Shown here: positions 10,724-18,869 of the stretch, piece by piece
Layout of the letters: each line of letters opens with the position of its first letter
Position numbering within the stretch: position 1 is the stretch's first letter
Assembly: GCA_000310025.1 (NCBI GenBank)
Contig: FN649730.1
Coordinates: 1,745,633-1,793,036 of the forward strand
Direction of reading: 5' to 3'
DNA length: 47,404 nucleotides
DNA from: Ectocarpus siliculosus
Lineage: Eukaryota > Sar > Phaeophyceae > Ectocarpales > Ectocarpaceae
Translations under genes and position numbers: made by a program
Notes under the pieces: generated by a model
What the model was told of the DNA's origin: nothing
The model's database searches: none
What the model saw: the letters and a program-made list of their open reading frames with translations, nothing else

Positions 10724-13025
10724 GCAGCCGCAGAGAGTCGGTGTGGCGTCGTGTGGAGCACACCGCTGGGTGCCGCGAGAACATGCGCGCGTAGGCATGG
10801 CTCCCGTCTCTGTGACAAAAAAAAAAGGCAGACAGAAAGCCCGACAGACAGTCAAGACAGGCAGACAACACCAGACAGGCAGACGGATAGGCAGCCAGGG
10901 GCGGAGAATGCAGAGGGCCTCGATGCCCAGCGTGACAACAGAGGGATAAGGACATCCTAACCGTAACCCTATCCCATCATCTGTGCCACCGCCAATTGGT
11001 TTCAGGATAAGTATTTAGCCATACTTAAAAGAATCGCTCACGGCTGGTACTCGAAAATCAAAGCAAACACCAACGGTCTACACTGTACGCAAACAAGCAT
11101 CGGGAGATTGGTAAGACCGGGGGAAGGGGCGAGCTGGCAATGATGCGGTGGGAGGGATTGAGCACTGCCGGTGCATAGATACAACGTGCCGTTTTTAAAA
11201 CCGGCACGATGGTGCAGGCACTGGTGACGAACGCTGTTCCAAAGCAGGGAAAACACAAGCAGATGATTCTAGCATACAGCCACGTCACAGCTAAAGCTCA
11301 ATACTTTTTTTTTAACGCGATTTCATCACAAGTTTTCACACGGGTCTGCGCCGGGCAGCAGCAGCAGCTGCTGCTCAGGAGCTGCACAGCAGCTGCTGCT
11401 GCGCTGCAACCGGCGCTTCTGGGAGCCCCGACAAACTGCTTCAACTTTGAGAGAAACAAGCGCCTATTTTACCTCTTTTGGCGTAAAACACGTTTGGACA
11501 AAGCAGCAGCAGCAGTCTTCACCAAAATTTTCTGGCGTCCATCCTCTCGTTCTTTCACCCTCATTCCCTAACTCTAGCCGCAAACGCAGGGGTGTGACAT
11601 GGAGACCTCTGCTTGGTATGCATACGCCCTACATCCATGTTTACTCTTTACTATACACCACCTGCTTTTAACGCCCAAAGCGGTAAGCTCTACACACCAA
11701 CCCTTAGCAGTGACGTCTACAACAAACCGCTTGTCGATCCCACAATGCCCAGGTGGGTCTCAACTTCAACAATCAATCGATCGCCAAACGACGAAGGGGA
11801 AACATCAACCACGATCTCATTCTTGCTGCTGCGGCACTCCATGTCCAGAGCTTTGCTGCCGGGCTTGTGTGTGTTCGTCTCTCCTAAATTACAAAACTGA
11901 GTGACCGTAGACATCTCTGACAGGTGCGTCGTCATGACTACCGCAGCAACATAGGGCCCACCCGACCTGCGTATGGTCGGTCGCCCATGATCCAAGCAGA
12001 TCATCGTTGATGTTTGCACCATATATCCTACACAGCATCGCAACTGTGTGTTGAATAAGGTGTGGGTCCCGATCTACTAATGCATGGTACATGCCTCGCC
12101 GGTACTATGCATATGCATACAATACAGCGGGGTCGTGTGCCTGGGTTTTGAGGGGGAACGCTCGAACCCCCTGAACAAAACAAAGCACCATGGATACCGG
12201 CTTCGACACTACAGGTGGAATGCCCTAACTCTGTAGCCTAATAACCGTGATCATCGACGCCGCACGCCAGGAAACGCGATTTCCCAGCGAATTCCCGTCC
12301 CATTCAGAAGTTACAGGCAGTGGAAGATATCTACAGAAGCACGCTGTCCCGACGACATGGTCTCTCAAATTACCCTGATATCTGTAACTGCGAAATCTGC
12401 GAGTCTTTCAGACCTGTGCCGCATGAATGTTGAACAACCATCGGGACAATAATCCCCGGTCCGGTGCTTGTGGTTGAAATCCTGGGATGGAGTGTTTGGG
12501 ATAACGAACACCACCCAGCCATGTGCATGTGGCGCGGCAAAAAGCAACACGCTCCATGGAAGCACTTGCCGCTCTGCACGCCCTTTCCTGCGCAACACAG
12601 CAGTCGCTAGCAGCAGCGGCGTCACCCAAACGGGCACGATGCCCTCTTGCGCGTGGTGCAAAGTGCAACGTCGGCGTTCGGCGGACACACATTTTTTTGT
12701 TCCAGAAAAAACTCAAGAAAAAAACCTTGAAAAAAAATCAAGACATGTATGTATGATCTCTACCAAAAAGCATGTTCTCCCCACCAGCTTGTCCTCCCCG
12801 ATTGGCACTAGAACAGCTCAAGCCATGATAGGCCTACGGCCCTTTCCTGGTGCGCGGTGTGTAGAGGAAGCAGACAGCACCGATAGCTTTTTTTGGACAC
12901 GCGGGCAGAAAAAGGCATCAACATCACTTGCCGGCTAGACGTCCCCCAGATACACCCGCCATGGGCGCAAGGCAGACCGGGACGGAGAGGTTGAAAGCCT
13001 TCGTGAACGGCGTGGAGAGAACCAT
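1788..13025 (-). CDS. Nitronate monooxygenase / 2-nitropropane dioxygenase-like protein, 11 exons
   Basis: This is an FMN-dependent TIM-barrel enzyme family that oxidises alkyl nitronates. The exons I assembled are 13025-12932, 10325-10249, 9661-9563, 8425-8152, 7730-7678, 6410-6319, 5585-5427, 5024-4963, 4252-4084, 2595-2550 and 1916-1788. They sum to 1254 nt, giving 417 residues, with every phase closing. Family motifs appear in order: the N-terminal LAPMAGVSGG (residues 19-28), AVARGGGLGVIGAG after it, AQGREAGGHG with the typical active-site His (219-228), AAGGIVSGRG (257-266), VVMGTR (278-283), and a C-terminal GEGAGLI. The ATG at 13025 gives the canonical start MVLSTPF. Exon 4 carries an inserted Gly/Ser/Ala-rich stretch of about 60 residues. 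Intron 1 appears to use a GC donor (G|GCAAGT). The gene is only 11% coding. The substrate is not deducible, and some family members act on fatty acids or enoyl groups instead. Confidence 0.88.
1900..2205 (-). repeat. Duplicated acceptor region of the last nitronate monooxygenase intron
   Basis: The start of the last exon with its acceptor (minus strand CGAAG|ATCGCGAAGGTGTA, boundary at 1917/1916) is copied at about 2071-2127, where one extra A shifts the frame. The flanking sequence GTCACGATCAATGCGCCTTG at 2037 is likewise echoed at about 2180. Together these indicate a tandem duplication with a period near 145-172 bp. Confidence 0.7.
2222..2590 (-). repeat. Three tandem units over the exon 10 donor of the nitronate monooxygenase gene
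   Basis: Three units of about 120-129 bp begin near 2222, 2341 and 2468 on the plus strand, marked by CCGTCGACAAGTTGGTCAA-like starts and an AGCAGTGGGAAGAAAGGC-like core. The rightmost unit contains the real donor (minus strand GACTTGTCG|GTAAGC at 2550/2549). The other two carry decayed versions, one reading GTGAGC and one GCAAGT at the same place. Confidence 0.75.
2823..2965. mobile_element. Pogo-like terminal-repeat remnant
   Basis: It begins CAGTCGTGCCTCGCTTAAGG and shares several blocks, including GCATGGTGGCTCGCAGAATG and a GGGGTATC box, with the element at 39620-39811. The CAGT start followed by a CCTCGCTTAAGGACACC-type end is typical of pogo/Tc1-like non-autonomous elements. The right end was not identified, so this copy is probably truncated. 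It lies in intron 9 of the nitronate monooxygenase gene. Confidence 0.5.
3245..3345 (-). repeat. Dispersed repeat family 2, copy 1
   Basis: The minus strand carries a conserved core related to CGAGGTCAATGGTCTAACGA with CATGCAC-ATGAGTA at one side and CCGGTGAGAACC-like sequence at the other. The same core recurs at 5279, 7938, 24598 and 46424. Each copy lies beside or inside C/G-rich homopolymer sequence and within an intron. The class is unknown; no terminal repeats or coding capacity are visible. Confidence 0.65.
3850..4115 (-). repeat. Duplicated donor region of nitronate monooxygenase exon 9
   Basis: The exon 9 donor junction (minus strand GAGGACCTGTCTGACAG|GTG at 4084/4083) has a second copy 186 bp downstream, reading GGACCTGTTCGTCAG|GTGAGG at 3898/3897. 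Both are followed by the same intronic block containing CCGGTGTT- and GTACAGGGTTAAGG-like sequence. The decoy donor is closer to the consensus used elsewhere in this window than the real one. Confidence 0.7.
4530..4695. mobile_element. Short inverted-repeat element (family 1), copy A, partial
   Basis: The right half of the family is recognisable by GTCGAGCTTTGAAAATCGGT at 4632 followed by a diverged GGTGT...CTTGTGCAAC end. The left terminal repeat is not recognisable. It lies in intron 8 of the nitronate monooxygenase gene. Confidence 0.6.
5160..5260. repeat. CAA/CAC-rich simple sequence
   Basis: This is an imperfect (CAA)n and (CAC)n tract in intron 7 of the nitronate monooxygenase gene. 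In the transcript it reads as UUG-rich sequence. Confidence 0.85.
5279..5360 (+). repeat. Dispersed repeat family 2, copy 2
   Basis: It contains GAACCCGGCGTGCTCCGTCC, then GATGCGAGGTCAATGGTCTA and CATGCACGACTATGAGTA. This is the best-preserved copy of the family and lies in intron 7 of the nitronate monooxygenase gene. Confidence 0.7.
5623..5816. mobile_element. 194-bp inverted-repeat element with TA flanks
   Basis: The left end CAATCGTGGCTCCGATACAA and the reverse complement of the right end, CAGTCGTGGCTCCGATATAA, form terminal inverted repeats that extend about 28 bp. The element is flanked by TA at 5621-5622 and 5817-5818, the signature of Tc1/mariner/pogo-type insertion. It has no coding capacity, so it is a non-autonomous miniature element. 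It lies in intron 6 of the nitronate monooxygenase gene. Confidence 0.8.
5823..6056. repeat. CAG tract and two-unit tandem repeat
   Basis: A (GCA)8-like tract at 5826-5850 starts the first of two units of about 115 bp, at 5823-5940 and 5941-6056. They share AAACCAGAGCTCGG and GGACGAGGA blocks, and each starts with TTAGCAGCAG- or TTAGCAGTAG-type sequence. Confidence 0.7.
6140..6287. mobile_element. Short inverted-repeat element (family 1), copy H, degraded
   Basis: Family landmarks are GGTGCCGAAAACGGCGACG, CATCCTCTTCGTCGTGGAG, and a right end GTATCCCGTGTTACCCACGG followed by TA. The left terminus is decayed. The copy ends about 30 bp from the exon 6 donor of the nitronate monooxygenase gene. 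Confidence 0.6.
7336..7644. mobile_element. 309-bp inverted-repeat element with TA flanks
   Basis: The left end TAGAGGTGGTCCCGG and the right end, read in reverse complement as CAGTGGTGGTCCCGATATAC, form terminal repeats flanked by TA (7334-7335 and 7645-7646). Inside, blocks containing CACGGGATTTGG and AGTGCRGTGTYCCGATA are duplicated. The end type resembles pogo/Tc1-like elements. It has no coding capacity and lies just downstream of the exon 5 donor of the nitronate monooxygenase gene. Confidence 0.75.
7938..8035 (+). repeat. Dispersed repeat family 2, copy 3
   Basis: It starts CCTGGTCCGGTGAGAACCCG directly after a C-rich run (7913-7931) and continues through GGTCAATGCTCCAACGCC to GCATGCACGGCCATGAGTAT. 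A short second copy of CACGGCCATGAGTA follows at 8064, before a CA repeat. It lies in intron 4 of the nitronate monooxygenase gene. Confidence 0.7.
8501..8655. repeat. Dispersed repeat family 4, copy 1
   Basis: It runs from a CTAAGAACTTGAGCA-like start through CCTACACTAAAACCTATATA and CAGCCTCGGCCGAAA to AGAGGTTCTTAAG. The TAAGAACYT start and AGGTTCTTA end are inverted relative to each other, suggesting a miniature element. Other copies are at 9192 and 37383. Confidence 0.65.
9192..9340. repeat. Dispersed repeat family 4, copy 2
   Basis: This is a more diverged copy: ATTCGTGAGCCCGG, CACCAAAACCAATATAGG, CAGCTGCGGCCAAAACTAAA and TTTTTAAGTGC correspond block by block to the copy at 8501. Both lie in intron 3 of the nitronate monooxygenase gene. 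Confidence 0.55.
9357..9544. mobile_element. Short inverted-repeat element (family 1), copy B
   Basis: This is the clearest copy, 188 bp including flanking TA. Left end TACCGTAGGTTCCTTAAGAT continues into CCACACCCCTGGACCGATTT. The right end is the inverse, CCAGGGGGTGTGATATCTTG then TGCAACCTACGGTA. The terminal repeats are tens of bp long and the element is non-coding. Its right end is 18 bp from the exon 3 donor of the nitronate monooxygenase gene. Confidence 0.8.
10689..10738. repeat. CAG triplet array
   Basis: About 14 uninterrupted AGC/CAG units are followed by a few interrupted ones (CCGCAG). The array lies in intron 1 of the nitronate monooxygenase gene and generates artefactual poly-Ser, poly-Ala and poly-Leu frames. 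A GACAG-rich stretch follows at 10830-10900. Confidence 0.9.
11356..11410. repeat. CAG/CTG hairpin-forming palindromes
   Basis: CAGCAGCAGCTGCTGCT at 11358 and CAGCAGCTGCTGCTGCG at 11387 are self-complementary, and each could fold as a CAG/CTG hairpin. They are separated by CAGGAGCTGCA. They lie in intron 1 of the nitronate monooxygenase gene. Confidence 0.8.
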
Positions 13026-13997
13026 CGCTTTCGCCGGCACCTTGTGAACCTGGCGAGGGAGTACTCCAGTGCTGGCAGTACCACTGCTGCTGGCCGCTGT
13101 GTGTGGCGTGCCGCAGAGGCAGCCCCAAAGATGCCAATTTTTTCTGGGTTTCGACGTGGTATTCGGAGGCCGACATTGGCAGGGTGTGCCAGTGTTGTCT
13201 GTCGGTCTTGTGGGCTGGCCTTGCACTTACCAGCCCGGGAGCAGCGCACGCTGTGCCGTGTCTCAGTCACCAGCGTACGCACTGCACCGGGTTCCTCACC
13301 ACAGCTCGATTCGAGGGCCTGGGACACAAGGAAGTAACGGCCACTACTGCTGTTTCGCAGGTTTGATTGTATCAGATTTCGGGACGCGGCAAGACGCGGC
13401 CCAATTTTCAAACCCCACGTCGTCAGCTCTCGTGCTGACAGAGGAGAGGGCTACAGAGCGTGGGGTCGAGGCTGGGATCACACCGAAGAACACTCGGACA
13501 GCTCGTCCTCTGCTGTACGGCAACCCTTTCTCATCTCTTGGGGTTGCCGCTGGAAAATTCTTTGTTCGAAGCATGCAAGATCCCGTAAGCCCGGTGCTGC
13601 TGCCTCGGCCTACCACCTACATGTTCTCCGGGAGGCACAACATGAGCCGCACGGTTGGTTCTCGCGATAGCAGTGGGGACGGAAGTTCGCCGCCTCCAGA
13701 AAACTCGGCCCAAGCTCTTGCAGCGAGTGAAGGTACAGGGAGCGAGCGCTGCGGCGATCTTTATACAATATAGCGGCAACCTGAGGCGGGGTGCTGCGTT
13801 TTGCCGATCTGCTTCTTGTGCTGTGCGTATGCCATCCAAAGGCGAAAGAACCAATGTTAATCGGTCGTCTTTTGAACCACGTTCCTCGGATCTTTCACAC
13901 TAAACACTCTAACTCCCCCCCCCCAACCCCCACAGCCTGCCCCAGCTTCGCCTGCAATCAAATACGTTTTTGATACGGGGATGACGGCACCGAGGGC
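13026..13997. promoter_or_regulatory. Shared upstream region of the divergent pair nitronate monooxygenase / METTL23
   Basis: The 972 bp between the two start codons must hold the promoters and 5' untranslated regions of both genes. The real METTL23 start may lie inside it if a further 5' exon exists. Open frames on both strands show no recognisable protein. I see no TATA box or other clear core element. Confidence 0.5.
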
Positions 13998-16900
13998 ATG
14001 GATATACGCTATCCCAACACAACCCACTCGCGCGTCTGTTCCTTGATCTTTGCAGACGGGACACCACTGCCACCCTTGCGGCCAACGCTATCACCATCAC
14101 CATCCTCGGCGTCGTCATGTTCGGTGGACGACGACCGTCCCCTGTCCCCTGGCGGTGACCAAGCCGCGCTCTTGGCGAGTACCACTCGACGAAAACGAAG
14201 CCGTTCTTGGAGCAACAGCAGTAGTCCGACTTATACCGGTAGCAAGACCGCGAACAACAACCGGCCGTGCCGTCGTCCGGCAATCAGGACCGCCAACAGC
14301 GGGGACGACTGTTATCGTGGCTGCGGCGGGCCAATCAGAGGCGAAGGGGGCGGAGACGGGCCCACGAGGGGTCACTACGGACAGGACCTACAACGACTCG
14401 GAGGGGACCAGGTTGGCGACGGCGGTTGTTCGCCGGTCACCGACGAGACGCCCCTTGACGCCCGTAAAAGAAGAGAGGAGGGGTCTGGTGGATCACCAGG
14501 AAGCGATGCCCTTTCTCCTGGAGCAGCAGTGGAGGCCAACGGCCCCGGCGTTGGATCGTCATCCTCGCCTGACGAGGGAGGGGAAGGTACCGCTGCTGCA
14601 GATAAACCTACCAGTCGGGTTTCGGTGAGCGATGGGCAGCGGGCGGATCGGCAACGCACCGGCGGAGCTAGGGGGAAGGGAGCGGGGGCCGGAAAAGCGC
14701 GTGGGGAAAGAATCAAGGGGAGAAGTCGGTGTGCCGGAGGTGAGGGAGACGGCGAGGAGGGAGTGGAGGTGACGCGTGGCGCGCGACAACAGCACCAGGC
14801 GGTGCGTGTCGTGGTGCACGAGGTGGGTGACGAAACCGGCCAAACAATGCTCATCGCAATGGCAAAGGTTTATTTTTTTTGCGTTTTCTGCTTTGCTTGT
14901 GGGTGGCGAAACCTCTACGTTGCTGTGGGACACGTGTGCCGCCCATTTCCTCTTGTGGAACGCTTGGCGATTGCAGATGATAGTTCCTGCGGTATACCTG
15001 CACGATTTCTCGCTACTAGTGTATGGGCACGGGCAGCCTGGCAAAGGGTCCTCACTGCACGAGTGTGGTACCGACTGGTAATGTATATCGTGAGCGCAAA
15101 CACACTTGTTCACCGTCCTCGCTTGGAACATCTCTCAAGAAACATTAGGTGGATATTCTGAGATTTGACTGCAGGGGTGTCAACGAAATTTCGGTTGGAA
15201 GAACAACAGGAACATTCGGGAGGAGAAATAACTCGCGACTGACGGATAAATCAAGGGGCTTATGGCAGCCCCGCCCGGTCGGATGAACCTCACCCCTCAT
15301 CTGCCCAGCCCTACCCGCCCGCGTGGCCACCCCATTCCATGGGCACGCCATACTTCAGGTTTTGTCGGAGGACTTCGGGTTGTTCACATGGCCCTCTGGG
15401 GTAGTGCTGGCGTGCCTCGTCTGGGCTAGGAGGCGAGAGTTTGACGGGGCGAGCGTGGTGGAGATCGGTGCAGGAACCGCGCTGCCTGGCCTGCTCGCCG
15501 CCAAGGTGCGTGCACGCGACCGAACCCCTCTCACACGCCATGGGACCGACCCCTCCGAAAACAATCCTGGGCTTCTCGCCTGTGACTGACATGGGCACGG
15601 CTCGCTGGGAAACACTTGTCGATCACGACCCCCCCCCCAACCGTGCGGCGCGATAGCGAAAATGCCTCTGAGCCAAGTTGCGACGGCAACACGCGCATCC
15701 TGGACACCGCGTGCGCGACTGTATACTGCGTTGGTACAATGAGGTCAAGAAACGTTGTTGCGTGCGCTGCAAACCGTGTTGCTTACATTGTGGGCCTCGC
15801 ATTTGTCAATTGTCTCTTGCTCCTGGCAGCTAGGGGCCAGCGTGGTGCTCACCGACCGGGAGGAGGCCCCGTGGGTCCTCGAGAATATGCGAGGGGCCGT
15901 CGCGGCAAACGGGCTCGATCGCGGGCCCCCCGATGACGCTAGCCCTGCCACCGGCACTGCCGCTGAAACTGCCGGTGCTGACACTGTCAGTGCTGCTGCT
16001 CCTGCCATTGCTGGTGGTGGTAGTGGTCCCAGCACTGCTGCTGCTACCGCTGCGGCTGGGGCTGAGTCGTTCCCGAGAGCCCAGGAAAAAGGGGCTACGA
16101 GAGACGGGCGTATCGGTGGGGCGACGCGGCTAGGACGGTGTTCGGTACAGGGGCTCTCCTGGGGAAGCGTCGGGGCGGCGGCGATCAAGTTAGCTAGAGA
16201 GCGCCGCCCTCAGGTGATAGAGAATCCTAGTCCTATTTTGTGGATGTTTTTCCGAACGATTTCGGTCTCAAGTCTCAGCAAACGTAGACCCTGCAAGCCA
16301 CTGTACTTGCCACAGCTGACGTACGACATCACGCACCCTGGAGCGTTTTTCAAGGCTCGATTATTCCGCGGCAGAAGAGAGTAGTGGTGCCGAAAATAGC
16401 GGCCTTGGAACCGTCTCATGGAGACGTTTCCGATAACGTATCGTTCGGTTTAATGTGTTCTCTTTGTCGTGGAGTATTCGAGCCTTGAAAATCGGTCCAG
16501 GGGGTGTGATATCTTAAGCCACACCCGTCACTAGCCTTGCATGGAGGGACACGGGGGCATGAGTTGAACCGTCCCGTTCTAGGGGGAGGTGGTGGATTGG
16601 AGAAAATTGTTGTTTTTTGCTTGAGTTGCTTCGGAGACGCAGCAGCCTACCTCATGAAACAAGTCAAACTTGTGCACAGCTTTCGGTGTACGTTGAGGGC
16701 CGTGCATCCTGGCTGTTGTAGCGGCGTATTGTTGGATGGTCCGACACATGGGTTCACGCCTTGGAAGGCCAGTTTACGATGGGGTTAGAATCTGCAACAA
16801 CGAATCGGCAACGTGTGACGAGGATAAGAGATGATATCTACACATCTCGTGTTCACGCGGTTGGCAGCTTCTGGAACTACGTTGATGTTACTGCAGCCCT

Positions 16901-18069
16901 CTCTTGGTCTACCACGGACCGTGCGGAATGGAGTCTATGGGACGGAGCTCGATATTTTTTTGTTGAAACGCGAGTGGCACCTGCTGCTGCATCCCTCTCT
17001 ACTTCGCCCTTCCATTCTCCATCGGACCGGACCTCAAAATTCTCGAATCAACCCCCCCGCGCCCCCTCACTGCCGTGTGTAGGGCTCGCTTCTCCCTGGT
17101 ATTTTTTGTATGTTGGCTGGCGCCGCCATGGTCGTGAAGGATATTTTCATTTGTCCCGTGCCACCGCCCCCGCCACAGGTGGTGCTAGGGGCAGACGTGT
17201 TCTACAGCTCGGAGCACTTTAACGATGTTCTGGCGACAGCGTTCATGTTGCTCTCTGGTTCGTCCTCGATGGCGCCCACTGCCGGGGGCGGCGGGTGTGC
17301 GAGTGGAGACGGCGACGGCGCTACAACTTCCCCCCCACCTAGTGTTGCGGAGATTAGCTCAGCTGCTACCGGTGCTCCTTCATTCTCGATGCCTTACTCT
17401 GCTGGAGGTGGAGGCGATGTGATTAGAGACAGCAACGGCACAAACACCGCCCCTCCGTCTGTTGCTACTGGGACTACCTCAGCTGCAACTGGTTCTTCTT
17501 CCTCCTCGATGACGTCCACTGCCGGGGGCGGGGGCGGGGTGACTGGAGACGTCGAATGCACTGCAACTGCCCCTCTGGCTAGTACTACAGGGACTAGCTC
17601 AGCCGTCACTGATGCTCCTTCGTCCTCGATGACTTGCGCTGATGGAGGTGGCGACTGTGCGAATGGAGACGTCAATGACACTACGACTGCCCCTCCGCTT
17701 AAAACCGCTACCGGAACAAGCTCAGCTGCTGCTCCTACAGCTCCTGAGACCACCCCACGGGGTCGTGATACCGCAGGGGGCGGCGCTGCATCCCTTGCTG
17801 GTACCGTTGGCTCTGAGGGGCAACGTACTTCTTCCGCCGAACCAGCTGACACCACACCAACGTTCGGGAGCCCTTTCAGCAGAAGCAGAGGCGTGTTTCT
17901 CACGGCCTACCAGGAGCGAAGCGCGCGGAGGTCCATCAGACCCTTGCTGAGGAAGTGGGGCATGCAGGCCAGGGTGCTCCGTGACGCCCCGCAGCGGGTG
18001 CTCCCTCCCGCCCTCTGGGAGAGCGGTCGCTACGACAGCGTGGCCCTCCTCGAGATAACCTTGATGTAG
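13998..18069 (+). CDS. METTL23: METTL23-like methyltransferase with long low-complexity insertions, 4 exons
   Basis: This is a seven-beta-strand SAM-dependent methyltransferase of the lysine-methyltransferase-like group; human METTL23 is reported to act on histone H3 arginine. Modelled exons are 13998-14867, 15359-15505, 15830-16213 and 17179-18069, joined in phase 0, giving 763 residues. Recognisable parts are DFGLFTWPSGVVLA (295-308), SAM motif I VVEIGAGTALPGLLAAK (323-339), LGASVVLTDREEAPWVLENM at the start of exon 3, QGLSWGS, VVLGADVFYSSEHFNDVLAT (468-487), and a C-terminal FLTAYQER and LLRKWGMQ. The family is usually near 200 residues. The extra length is a 290-residue disordered N-terminus, an Ala/Gly/Thr-rich insert in exon 3, and four 40-residue repeats in exon 4. 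The first exon is the least certain: the start may lie elsewhere, an acceptor-like TCTTTGCAG ends at 14054, and the exon 1 donor (AAG|GTTTAT) is weak. Confidence 0.8.
16300..16520. mobile_element. Short inverted-repeat element (family 1), copy C
   Basis: The left part has ACATCACGCACCCTGGAGCG and TTTTTCAAGGCTCGATTATT. The right part has GCCTTGAAAATCGGTCCAGG followed by GGGTGTGATATCTTAAG. Between them are the family's GGTGCCGAAAATAGCGG and GGAACCGTCTC blocks. It lies in METTL23 intron 3. Confidence 0.7.
17266..17745 (+). repeat. Four 120-bp coding tandem repeats in METTL23 exon 4
   Basis: Units start with TCGATG at 17266, 17386, 17506 and 17626, an exact 120-bp period that encodes 40 residues each. 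Each unit reads SM-x3-A-GGGG..., then an acidic/Thr stretch, then T-x-APP, then T(G/E)TSSA. The reading frame is open throughout. The array sits between conserved beta-strand blocks of the methyltransferase fold, so it should form a long surface loop. Confidence 0.9.
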
Positions 18070-18869
18070 TAGCCGGGCAGCGAAAAGGAGAGCGGTGATG
18101 CTCCGGCGGAGTATGCCAGAAGAAGTCGACGGCGTGCCCAGCACGGTCCTCCAACAAGGGGCTCTCTCAAAGGCCATGGACTGCGTGTCGTGAGGTTTTC
18201 GGGGGGCGTGGCTTTTGCCAAGCTCTTTTCCGTGTTGAAATTGTTTGTTTTTGTTGTTTCTCAGCTTTCGTTTGGGTAATAACCAAAACCAACTTCCGCA
18301 CTGTATGTAGCTTGCGACACACACCGCCTCTCTATCTCGCTGCCAATGAACACCTCCGCCAGCGGCGGAAGTTCAACCAAAAACAAAACCTAGAGAATGC
18401 CACAATCAATCTTGGTAAAAGAGTTTTTTTGATAGGTGTTGCCTCGCCACCAGCAAATAATTTCGTTTGGAAAAGACAAACTCGAAGTAAGAGAAAATCT
18501 TGAGTATACGCTACAGTCGGGAAGGGACTGCTGAACCCTTGGTCGCAGGTTCAAAATCGAAGGATGCACGGCGGGGGAAGGTTGGACAAACCTAAAAAAA
18601 ATCCCTGGATGATCCTTCCTTGTCCGTGACCCGGGTTGATACGTCAAATTCACACCGAGAGGAGATGTAGACTGGCGCTAGAGTTGCAAACGCGAAAAAA
18701 GACACGCAATACTTGAGGGCACAGCTGAAAATCTGCGCCTCTTGGCTCCACCAACATGACACCGCCGCCCAAACTGTTGCACCCTCAGAGCGCCTCGCAT
18801 GTCGCCTGCAACTACCGCGTCTTGACGCAGACAACGGCAAACGAGCCGAAGCTTCAGTGATCTATCTGG
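18070..18869. other. Convergent 3' spacer between METTL23 and DDX49
   Basis: Two genes end facing each other, 800 bp apart. I recognise no gene here. The stretch should contain both 3' untranslated regions. A short T-rich patch at 18243-18262 follows the METTL23 stop. Confidence 0.6.

Noticed and set aside
10388-10960. 190-codon plus-strand open frame with poly-Ala
   Set aside because: It spans a CAG array and GACAG repeats inside intron 1 of the nitronate monooxygenase gene, with no family resemblance.
13069-13773. 234-codon plus-strand open frame upstream of METTL23
   Set aside because: It is antisense to the nitronate monooxygenase promoter side, resembles no known protein, and has no plausible splice link to METTL23.
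14050-14854. Overlapping 192-codon plus-strand and 159-codon minus-strand frames
   Set aside because: GC-rich sequence gives long shadow frames. The frame leading into the VRVVVHEVGDETG block of METTL23 is preferred.
18530-18590. Possible tRNA or tRNA-derived element (GGTTCAAAATC box)
   Set aside because: The B-box match is imperfect and no cloverleaf could be drawn. A similar box at 35330 is equally weak.
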